This document shows, in pieces, positions 1 through 5,378 of a stretch of 8,951 nucleotides of DNA (the stretch's first letter is position 1; the number at the start of each line of letters is the position of its first letter). The notes beneath the pieces are model-generated. The model was given only the letters and a program-made list of their open reading frames with translations. It had not been told where the DNA came from and ran no database searches. The stretch is from contig CALDMA010000028.1 of assembly GCA_937915075.1 (NCBI GenBank), positions 1-8,951 on the forward strand. Reading direction: 5' to 3'. A program made the position numbers and the translations under genes. The DNA is from an uncultured Oscillospiraceae bacterium. Its GTDB lineage: Bacteria > Bacillota > Clostridia > Oscillospirales > Oscillospiraceae.

Positions 1-1245
1 GTACTGCAGACCATCCTTCGTCTTCTCACTCAGCACGGTATCCGGATCAATGCCTTTTACCCATGCGAAGTAAGCCTCCACCAGCGGCTTCATATGCTCT
101 TGGCGGCGGCTAAGGCGTTCTTCCGGTGTCAGGTCCTTCCATTTATCTTCCAATGCGTACATGGTCCCGATCCGCTCTAACGCCTGGTATGCGATTGTCT
201 TCTTTATGCGCTGCTTGGAAGGTCCGCCCTTCTTCAACAGTTTTACCGCGTCTGCAAAGTCACGACGTGCGTGAGCCCAGCAATGCGCGATTCGAATATC
301 GCTCCTCCGCTTGTCCAGAGCATGGTATCCACTGTAAGCATCTGAAACAAGAATACCGGAAAACTCCTTCAGAAATTCATCCAGATGGCTGGCGTTCCGT
401 GTTTTCTGGTAGTCATAAAGGACGATCCCTGGTTTCGCATACATTTCCCCGCTGCGGTAGACAAACATATAGGACTTCGCATTGGCTGGGCGTCCGTCTT
501 TGTTGACCTGGCAGGGAGTCTCATCGGCTTGGGCTATATGCAGCTTACACAGCTCCTTACGCAGTCTGTCATATACTGGCTGAAAGTAGCGTTCCGCACA
601 ACGGATCACCCAATTTGACATAGTCGGCACAGAGATATCCACTCCACCGCGCTCAAATTCCTGCTTGAGACGATACAGCGGCACGGCATTCGTATACTTT
701 GCATTCATGATCGCCGCGACCAACGATGGCGTCGCTATGCTGTGTGCAAGTAAACTTGTAGGACGCTGTGCCCGTACGATCCGGTCATCGTGCTTTGCTG
801 CGTAAACGGCAGTATGATGTTCCACCGCCTCTTTCACAGAGGGGTGGTATTCAAGGCTCCAACTCACTTCGTCCGGCAAACGCTTCCATCCGTTTTCTCC
901 GAAAATATCCCAAAGTTCCTTTTCGGACAATTCATGCACTTCTTTTCGCATGGGAAGTCCTTTAATATCCTCATGCAATTTCCCACGCGGCCTTTTGGAG
1001 CGTGTAACAACAGCATCTTCTATTTCGGGTTCTTTCTCTTCTTCATTAGATTGGACCTCAGCCTCATTAAAAGCGCTTTCCTGCCCAAGACACTCCAGCC
1101 GTTCTGTACTGCGGTGAAAGAGATGCATCTGCAATTCTTCCAGACGTGCCCTGAAGATGGCCGCTTCGTTTTGAGACTGCATGAGAAGGGCTACGATCTC
1201 TTCCTTGCTCAGCTTATTCAGTTCCTCTGGCGTATACTGCTTCAT
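1..1245 (-). CDS. tnpC: IS66 family transposase TnpC, DDE type, C-terminus cut by the window edge
   Basis: This is the catalytic transposase of the IS66 element; 415 codons are visible with no stop or frameshift. An N-terminal coiled-coil-like segment (about residues 14-50) ends in LFHRSTERL, the equivalent of the family's RFGRSSEKL. The first two catalytic acids are D241 in QADETP and D302 in VSDAYSGYH, followed by the conserved HCWAHARRDF at 321-330. The catalytic Glu should lie beyond base 1. The usual CxxC zinc-finger cysteines are absent: residues 147-160 read VYAAKHDDRIVRAQ. I recall clostridial IS66 subgroups with this feature. Start ATG at 1245 was chosen because it gives MKQYTPEEL, as in related proteins, with AAGGGA 9 bases upstream. 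An in-frame ATG at 1317 would add 24 residues but has only a badly spaced AAAGG. The nearest upstream gene is tnpB, 286 bases away. Confidence 0.93.
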   Translation of the reverse strand, partial: MKQYTPEELNKLSKEEIVALLMQSQNEAAIFRARLEELQMHLFHRSTERLECLGQESAFNEAEVQSNEEEKEPEIEDAVVTRSKRPRGKLHEDIKGLPMRKEVHELSEKELWDIFGENGWKRLPDEVSWSLEYHPSVKEAVEHHTAVYAAKHDDRIVRAQRPTSLLAHSIATPSLVAAIMNAKYTNAVPLYRLKQEFERGGVDISVPTMSNWVIRCAERYFQPVYDRLRKELCKLHIAQADETPCQVNKDGRPANAKSYMFVYRSGEMYAKPGIVLYDYQKTRNASHLDEFLKEFSGILVSDAYSGYHALDKRRSDIRIAHCWAHARRDFADAVKLLKKGGPSKQRIKKTIAYQALERIGTMYALEDKWKDLTPEERLSRRQEHMKPLVEAYFAWVKGIDPDTVLSEKTKDGLQY

Positions 1246-1428
1246 GAGCGGATATCCCTTCTCTGAGATGACTTTATTATACTGCAAGTCTTTCGGTCGT
1301 GCCACTTTTTCTCCCATCGCCTTTCGTCAGAATGACTGTTGAAACTCTCTACTCTTTGCTGCCCGGATATCCACAAAACACATATTTCAAGTATGATCGT
1401 TGCCGCCATATCGCTGAAAAGTGGATAA

Positions 1429-1490
1429 AAGCAGTGCCGGGAAACATTGATTTCCACATTTCGCGAAATTTGATGTCCCCGACACTGCTT
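1429..1490 (-). promoter_or_regulatory. Long hairpin in the tnpB-tnpC gap, possible attenuator
   Basis: On the minus (transcribed) strand the 13-base arms AAGCAGTGTCGGG and CCCGGCACTGCTT pair completely in RNA, with one U-G wobble. Inside, GACAT pairs with ATGTT, and ATTTC pairs with GAAAT across a 10-base loop, separated only by CAA/CA and one bulged U. The whole 62-base segment therefore folds as one rod. The downstream arm runs into TTTTATCC, a short U-run, so it could work as a weak terminator or attenuator between tnpB and tnpC. It could also be a translation-control structure or a small inserted palindrome. The pairing is seen directly; the function is inference. The rest of the 1246-1531 gap shows no recognisable gene. 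Confidence 0.6.
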
Positions 1491-1531
1491 GGATCCTGAA
1501 ACCATCCTGTATTTTCTCCGTTATGACGTAC

Positions 1532-1885
1532 TTAGCATAGCCGTTTTGGCGTTGCCGGCCGGATCGTTGAGATGATCGTCATGCCCTGCATCAGAAGGTC
1601 AAATTGTTCCTGCGTGATAGCCATAGCCTCTTCTTGAGTACGGGGCCAGCGAAAGCGTCCCGCGGAAAGTCTTTTATAGATAAGCAGATATCCATCCCCT
1701 TCAAAAATAAGGCCTTTGATCCTGTCTGTCTTTGTCCCGCAGAACAGGAACAGAACATATTTCTCGGTAGGGTCCAGCTGAAACTGCTCCTGTACGACTG
1801 CGGCTAAGCCGTCTATGCCGCGCCTTAAATCGGTACACCCACATGCTATTATGATGCGGCTGAAACCTCTTGCGTCATTCAACAA
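1532..1885 (-). CDS. tnpB: IS66 accessory protein TnpB (IS66 Orf2-like)
   Basis: A 117-residue protein, the usual length for IS66 Orf2. It has the family signatures CGCTDLRRGIDGL (15-27), LFCGTKTDRIKGLIFEGDGY (47-66) and KRLSAGRFRWPR (71-82). The protein is required together with TnpA and TnpC for transposition of studied IS66 elements; its biochemical role is not settled. The start is a TTG at 1885, followed by a second TTG, giving MLNDARGF, which matches the MLND start of relatives. AAAGGA lies about 10 bases upstream, inside the end of tnpA. The gene overlaps the tnpA stop by 11 bases, so translation is probably coupled. Relatives usually carry a Trp in the LxWEGDG segment where this protein has Phe61. 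Confidence 0.95.
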   Translation of the reverse strand: MLNDARGFSRIIIACGCTDLRRGIDGLAAVVQEQFQLDPTEKYVLFLFCGTKTDRIKGLIFEGDGYLLIYKRLSAGRFRWPRTQEEAMAITQEQFDLLMQGMTIISTIRPATPKRLC

Positions 1886-2243
1886 GGCCCATCAGTCCTT
1901 TCAGCTGACTCATCAGTTCCGCTGACCCCGCATTGGATAATTCCAGCTCCACCTGCCCAATGCGGATCACTGCGGCAGGAACGAATGTATCTCTTTGCTT
2001 AGAACACTCTTGCAATGGCAATGCCTTGATCACAGGAAGCTCGGCCAGCGTAGGCTGAGACTCTACCTTTGCGATCTGCCTTACTTTTCCCAAGATCTCT
2101 TGCTCCCACCGATAATACGTCTTGGGCGAACAACCGTTTTCTCTACACCAATGTTTTACGCTCATTCCGCTGCTTCTGCATTCTGCTACTCGTTCTTTCC
2201 ATTCCAGTAACTTTGCCTCATGCTTAACTGCATTTACGTTCAT
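1875..2243 (-). CDS. tnpA: IS66 accessory protein TnpA, helix-turn-helix (IS66 Orf1-like)
   Basis: A 122-residue protein with an N-terminal helix-turn-helix of the type found in IS66 Orf1 and IS3 OrfA: WKERVAECRSSGMSVKHWCRENGCSP followed by KTYYRWEQ, about residues 15-48. The C-terminal half ends in a short region (VIRIGQVELELSN) typical of the family. It is thought to bind element DNA and assist the transposase. The open frame continues upstream to a GTG at 2294, but ATG 2243 was chosen because the protein then begins MNVNAVKHEAKLLEW, close to relatives, and a GGGGG lies just upstream. It is the first gene inside the element end at 2356 and overlaps tnpB. Confidence 0.9.
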   Translation of the reverse strand: MNVNAVKHEAKLLEWKERVAECRSSGMSVKHWCRENGCSPKTYYRWEQEILGKVRQIAKVESQPTLAELPVIKALPLQECSKQRDTFVPAAVIRIGQVELELSNAGSAELMSQLKGLMGLVE

Positions 2244-2264
2244 ACCGCGCCCCCATATTAGAAA

Positions 2265-2304
2265 GTCTCGAGAAGCGTCAAGGTTTCTCGACACTCCCCG
2301 AGAC
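2265..2304 (-). promoter_or_regulatory. Alternative inverted repeats in the tnpA leader
   Basis: TCGAGAA (2268-2274) is the reverse complement of TTCTCGA (2285-2291). The overlapping outer word GTCTCG (2265-2270) is the reverse complement of CGAGAC (2299-2304). The two pairings share bases and so exclude each other. They lie between the IS end and the tnpA start, where an operator or leader control could act. The repeats are seen directly; any regulatory role is inference. Confidence 0.4.
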
Positions 2305-2338
2305 AGTATGACATATTTGTTCCCGCTGTAACAGGTAC

Positions 2339-2356
2339 GCGTTATTTACCGCTTAC
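2339..2356 (-). repeat. Terminal inverted repeat (outer end) of the IS66 element
   Basis: Read on the minus strand from 2356 the sequence is GTAAGCGGTAAATAACGC, a typical IS66 terminus beginning GTAA. It lies 113 bases before the chosen tnpA start. The repeat may extend further inward, but the partner end is not in the window, so its true length cannot be measured here. Confidence 0.8.
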
Positions 2357-2398
2357 AATCTTACAGTCAACAAAGTCAATATTTACCCTTCGCACTAC

Positions 2399-2438
2399 AA
2401 AAGGGGACCGTTCTCGGCGGAAGAGAACGGTCCCTTTT
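2399..2438 (-). terminator. Rho-independent terminator after the MoxR/VWA operon
   Basis: The arms AAAAGGGGACCGTTCTC (2399-2415) and GAGAACGGTCCCTTTT (2423-2438) pair with a single unpaired G and a 7-base loop. The stem begins 7 bases beyond the VWA stop codon. On the minus strand it ends CCCCTTTTGTAG, a short U-run; the plus strand also ends CCCTTTTG, so it may work both ways. It insulates the operon from the IS66 element that follows. Confidence 0.85.
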
Positions 2439-2444
2439 GTGGTG

Positions 2445-3644
2445 TTATTTTCTGGCCAGCAGCTTTTTCATGCCGCGCTCGAGCCCATCCACGCTCAGCG
2501 GGTACATATCAATGAGCCGCGCGATGTGGCCGTAGCTCTGGCCCCAATAGCCGCCGTAGCGCGGCGGCTCCTCGGGATTGAGCCAGATGAGATGGTCGTA
2601 CTGTTCTTTGAAGCGCTTGAGCCAGTCCATACCGGAGAGCGAGCCGCTGCCGGCGAAATAGTCGTAGCGCTTTTCCATCAGCTCATACATATCCATCAGC
2701 GCGTCGCCGACGAAAATGACCTTGTACTCGCTGCCGAAATTCTTCAGCAGCCACTCGGTCGAAACGCCGTGCTCGCGGTACATCCGCGGGTCGGTGTAGA
2801 CGCGCGAGTAGACACAGTTGTGGAAATAGTAGACGTGCAGCTCCTTGAAGTGATTGGACTGCCGCGCCGCCTGGAAGAGCATGGAGCAGAGATTGGAATA
2901 GTAGCTCATCGAGCCGCCGGAGTCCATCAGCATCAGCACCTTGACGGTGTTGCGCCGCGGACGCTTCCAGCGGACCTTGAGCGTGCCGGCGTTGTCGCAG
3001 GTGTCGCGGATGGTGCCGTCCACGTCGAACTCCGTCTTGTCGCCGAGCGACCGGTCGGAATACTGCCGCAGCAGGCGGAACGCCATCTGGAACTGGCGGA
3101 TGTCGAGCGTGTTGTCGCGCCGGAAATCGCGGTACTTTCGCTCTCCCGCGACCTGAAAGGCGCGGCGGTAGACGCTCTCGCCGCCGACGCGGATGCCTTG
3201 CGGGCTGTGGCCGGCGTTGCCGAAGTTGGAGTAGCCGCCCATGCCGATCCAGTACGAGCCGCCGTTGTGCTCCTCGGTCTGCTCCTTGAGGCGTTCTTCA
3301 AACATCTTGAGAATTTCGTCGATGCTCTTTTCCGCGTAGCCCTGCTCGCGCAGGAAGGCGCGAAACTCCTCAAGCGCGTTTTTCGGGTGGTTGAGCCAGT
3401 CCATCAGCTCGTCCGGCAGCAGCTCCTCGGGGAAGGGTACGTCCTTGAAATATTCCAAAAACGCCGCGTCAAACTTGTCGTAGTCCGCCTCGCTCTTGAC
3501 GAGCACGGCGCGGCAGAGGTCGTAAAAGCCCGTCAGCGTCGAGCGGTGCAGGCCGAGCAGCAGCCCCTCCATGAGCGTCATCCACTCGTTGAGCGAAACG
3601 CCGAAGCCGCGCTGACGCAAGAGATAGAAAAATCCGACGAACAT
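2445..3644 (-). CDS. CoxE-like von Willebrand factor A domain protein
   Basis: A 399-residue cytoplasmic protein without signal peptide or membrane segment. The N-terminal part (FYLLRQRGFGVSLNEW, 6-21) resembles the start of CoxE/YehP-type VWA proteins, which pair with MoxR ATPases. A Gly/Tyr-rich segment (about 128-150) precedes the VWA domain at about 234-399. The metal site motif is D241-S-G-G-S245-M: Gly replaces the usual Ser at the third position, as in the MDVGGSM form I recall from this subfamily. ATG 3644 was chosen because the frame continues upstream only as an out-of-frame shadow of the ATPase gene; it starts 4 bases after the ATPase stop, so the two are surely co-translated. By family analogy the pair remodels or matures a client protein or metal cofactor. 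No client gene is visible next to it. Confidence 0.9.
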   Translation of the reverse strand: MFVGFFYLLRQRGFGVSLNEWMTLMEGLLLGLHRSTLTGFYDLCRAVLVKSEADYDKFDAAFLEYFKDVPFPEELLPDELMDWLNHPKNALEEFRAFLREQGYAEKSIDEILKMFEERLKEQTEEHNGGSYWIGMGGYSNFGNAGHSPQGIRVGGESVYRRAFQVAGERKYRDFRRDNTLDIRQFQMAFRLLRQYSDRSLGDKTEFDVDGTIRDTCDNAGTLKVRWKRPRRNTVKVLMLMDSGGSMSYYSNLCSMLFQAARQSNHFKELHVYYFHNCVYSRVYTDPRMYREHGVSTEWLLKNFGSEYKVIFVGDALMDMYELMEKRYDYFAGSGSLSGMDWLKRFKEQYDHLIWLNPEEPPRYGGYWGQSYGHIARLIDMYPLSVDGLERGMKKLLARK

Positions 3645-3648
3645 GGGC

Positions 3649-4461
3649 TTACCGCATCCGGCGCTGCATCGCCGTGATGTCCTTGTCCTTCTTGAGCAGT
3701 ACACCGGCAAAGGGGATCTCGCGCGTGATGCGCGCGGGATCGACACCGCCGAGCTCCAGCGCGCGGAGCCAGTCGACCAGCTCGCTCGTGGAGGGCTTTT
3801 TCTCGATGCTGTCGATCGAGCGCAGGTAATAGAACGCCTGCATCGCCTGCGCGAGCAGCGCTTCGTCAAGATGGTCGAAGTGGACGCGGATGATCTTCTC
3901 CATCTGCTCCTGCGTGGGGAAGGCGATGTAGTGGAAGATGCAGCGGCGCAGGAAGGCGTCGGGCAGCTCCTTCTCCGCGTTGGACGTGATGATGACGATG
4001 GGGCGCTGCTTCGCCTTGACCGTCTCCTTCGTCTCGGGAATGTAGAATTCCATCTTGTCCAGCTCCCAAAGGAGGTCGTTTGGAAATTCCAAGTCGGCCT
4101 TGTCCACCTCGTCGATGAGCAGCACCACCTGCTCGTCGGCGGAGAACGCCTCGCCGAGCTTGCCGAGCTTGATGTATTTTGCGATATCATCCACGCCGGC
4201 GGAGCCGAACTGGCTGTCGTAGAGACGCTGGACGACGTCGTAGACGTACAGGCCGTCCTGCGCCTTGGTGGTGGATTTCACGTTCCAGATGATGAGCTTT
4301 TTGCCCAGCGCGTCGGCGACGGCCTGCGCCAGCATGGTCTTGCCCGTGCCGGGCTCGCCCTTGATGAGCAGCGGCTTTTGCAGCGCCACGGCGATGTCCA
4401 CCGCGCCCATCAGCTCGGGCGAGGCGACGTAGTTTTCAGTCCCGCGGAAGGAAGCAGACAT
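3649..4461 (-). CDS. MoxR-family AAA+ ATPase
   Basis: A 270-residue ATPase with Walker A GEPGTGKT (35-42), Walker B VVLLIDEVD (112-120), sensor 1 in IITSNAEKELPDAF (N161) and probable arginine-finger residues in LRRC (171-174). It is shorter than typical MoxR proteins of about 300-330 residues, ending in a compact C-terminal helical part, as is usual for the branch paired with CoxE-like VWA partners. ATP hydrolysis in a ring is expected to drive remodelling of a partner through the VWA protein encoded immediately downstream. Start ATG 4461 has GAGG 7 bases upstream. A near-consensus promoter at 4494-4522 drives it. The gene lies head-to-head with lexA and may share its control region. Confidence 0.93.
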   Translation of the reverse strand: MSASFRGTENYVASPELMGAVDIAVALQKPLLIKGEPGTGKTMLAQAVADALGKKLIIWNVKSTTKAQDGLYVYDVVQRLYDSQFGSAGVDDIAKYIKLGKLGEAFSADEQVVLLIDEVDKADLEFPNDLLWELDKMEFYIPETKETVKAKQRPIVIITSNAEKELPDAFLRRCIFHYIAFPTQEQMEKIIRVHFDHLDEALLAQAMQAFYYLRSIDSIEKKPSTSELVDWLRALELGGVDPARITREIPFAGVLLKKDKDITAMQRRMR

Positions 4462-4493
4462 AGAAATACCTCGTTACATAAAAGTTTGATTCT

Positions 4494-4522
4494 ATTTTAC
4501 ATAGCCCCGTCGCCGGTGTCAA
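4494..4522 (-). promoter_or_regulatory. Sigma-A type promoter of the MoxR/VWA operon
   Basis: On the minus strand TTGACA (4522-4517) and TAAAAT (4499-4494) are separated by exactly 17 bases. The -10 lies about 33 bases upstream of the ATPase start codon, leaving room for its GAGG ribosome binding site. This is a perfect -35 and a 5/6 -10 match. Confidence 0.8.
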
Positions 4523-4557
4523 TGCGGAGCGCGGAAGAAAAAATACCAAAAAACACT

Positions 4558-4571
4558 CAAACGGTCGTTGC
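4558..4571. promoter_or_regulatory. Candidate LexA (SOS) operator upstream of lexA
   Basis: CAAACGGTCGTTGC resembles the Firmicutes LexA box CGAAC-N4-GTTCG. The central AAC-N4-GTT is intact and the outer bases match partly (4/5 and 3/5). It overlaps the lexA -35 at 4568-4573, the right place for autorepression. No better match was found between the two divergent genes. The assignment is inference from position and partial consensus. Confidence 0.5.
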
Positions 4572-4596
4572 ATTCTTAAAACCGCTGTGCTATAAT
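4568..4596 (+). promoter_or_regulatory. Promoter of lexA
   Basis: A perfect TATAAT (4591-4596) lies 17 bases after TTGCAT (4568-4573), a weak -35 with TTG conserved. It is followed by the ribosome binding site AAGGAGG at 4614-4620 and the lexA start, giving a leader of about 27 bases. The -35 overlaps the candidate LexA operator. Confidence 0.8.
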
Positions 4597-4629
4597 ACAA
4601 AAAAGAACCCGATAAGGAGGCAGCGGACC

Positions 4630-5292
4630 ATGAAAAAACTGACCAAAATGCAGCAGAAGGTCTACGATTACATCGCCCAATTCATGAACAAGTGGGGATA
4701 TCCTCCCTCTGTGCGCGAGATCTGCGCAGAGCTGAATTTCAAATCCCCGTCCACCGCGCATTTCCATATCCTGAACCTGGAGAAAAAGGGCTATCTTGAG
4801 CATGACGCCGGCAAGGGCCGCGCCATTCGGCTCAAGGGCGAGGCACAGACCACGCCTGCCGTTCCCGCCGCTCCCGCGGCGCCGTCGAACGTCGTTGACT
4901 TCATGGAGGAGCGGGACGCGCGGGAGAATCGCATCCCCATCGTCGGCAATGTCGCCGCCGGCAGCCCCATCCTTGCGCAGGAGTGCGTGGAGGATTACCT
5001 GACCTTTGATACCGGCAGCCGCAGCGGCGAATTCTTTGCTCTGCGCGTGCGCGGCGAGTCCATGCTGGACGTCGGCATCCTGCCGGACGACCTGGTCGTC
5101 GTCCGCCGCCAGCAGACCGCCAACAACGGGGAGATCGTTGTCGCCCTCATCGGGGACGAGGCCACGGTCAAGACCTTCAAGAAGCAGAACGGCGAGATTT
5201 GGCTCCTGCCCGCGAACCCCGACTACCAGCCCATTGACGGGCGGGAGTGCGAGGTGCTCGGCAAGGTCGTTGCCGTCGTGCGCCAGTATTGA
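4630..5292 (+). CDS. lexA: LexA repressor, SOS response
   Basis: A 220-residue protein of normal LexA length. The N-terminal winged helix (1-70) has the recognition region YPPSVREICAELNFKSPSTA. An Ala/Pro-rich linker (about 74-86) leads to the S24 peptidase domain. The self-cleavage site is Ala110-Gly111 in VGNVAAGSPI; the catalytic serine is S144 in RGESMLD and the lysine is K181 in EATVKTF. Activated RecA triggers self-cleavage and release of SOS genes. ATG 4630 was chosen because AAGGAGG lies 9 bases upstream and the protein then starts MKKLTKMQQKVYDYI, as in the family; the open frame further upstream is only an antisense shadow. It is monocistronic, with its own promoter and terminator, and divergent from the MoxR/VWA operon. 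Confidence 0.97.
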   Translation: MKKLTKMQQKVYDYIAQFMNKWGYPPSVREICAELNFKSPSTAHFHILNLEKKGYLEHDAGKGRAIRLKGEAQTTPAVPAAPAAPSNVVDFMEERDARENRIPIVGNVAAGSPILAQECVEDYLTFDTGSRSGEFFALRVRGESMLDVGILPDDLVVVRRQQTANNGEIVVALIGDEATVKTFKKQNGEIWLLPANPDYQPIDGRECEVLGKVVAVVRQY

Positions 5293-5318
5293 GCCTGAAA
5301 CCGACCTTATATATTGAT

Positions 5319-5359
5319 AAAAGCGTTCCGCGACCGAAAGCAGGCCGCGGAACGCTTTT
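5319..5359. terminator. Bidirectional Rho-independent terminator between lexA and the lipoprotein gene
   Basis: AAAAGCGTTCCGCG (5319-5332) pairs perfectly with CGCGGAACGCTTTT (5346-5359), a 14-bp stem with a 13-base loop. On the plus strand it ends in six T (5356-5361), and on the minus strand in CGCTTTTATC. It lies 26 bases after the lexA stop and 19 bases after the stop of the converging lipoprotein gene, so it serves both. Confidence 0.9.
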
Positions 5360-5378
5360 TTATTGGTGGGAGCAGCGC

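Larger units (their letters stand above)
1..2356 (-). mobile_element. IS66-family insertion sequence, left end outside window
   Basis: The three genes in the order tnpA, tnpB, tnpC on one strand are the standard IS66 layout. The outer boundary is set at 2356, where the minus strand begins GTAAGCGGTAAATAACGC, matching the GTAA-type terminal repeats of IS66 elements. The other terminus and the last part of tnpC lie beyond base 1, so the target duplication cannot be confirmed; IS66 elements usually make 8 bp, and the 8 bases outside this end are AATCTTAC (2357-2364). All three reading frames are intact in what is visible, so the element may be active. Its base composition is closer to 50% GC than the roughly 65% of the flanking core genes, which fits mobile DNA. 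It sits just downstream of the terminator of the VWA gene, so it does not disrupt that operon. Confidence 0.93.

Noticed and set aside
126..965. Plus-strand frames in the first kilobase
   Set aside because: They are opposite the intact tnpC frame, which carries the IS66 catalytic motifs.
2439..3677. 412-codon open frame on the plus strand opposite the VWA gene
   Set aside because: It is an antisense shadow of a high-GC gene; the minus strand encodes a clear VWA protein with conserved motifs and ribosome binding context.
3645..4190. Upstream extension of the VWA frame to 4190
   Set aside because: The extra 182 residues are Ser/Arg-rich and overlap the MoxR ATPase out of frame; they are a shadow, and the real start is ATG 3644.
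3643..4629. Upstream extension of the lexA frame
   Set aside because: It reads antisense through the ATPase gene and the divergent promoters; the promoter, AAGGAGG and homology fix the start at 4630.
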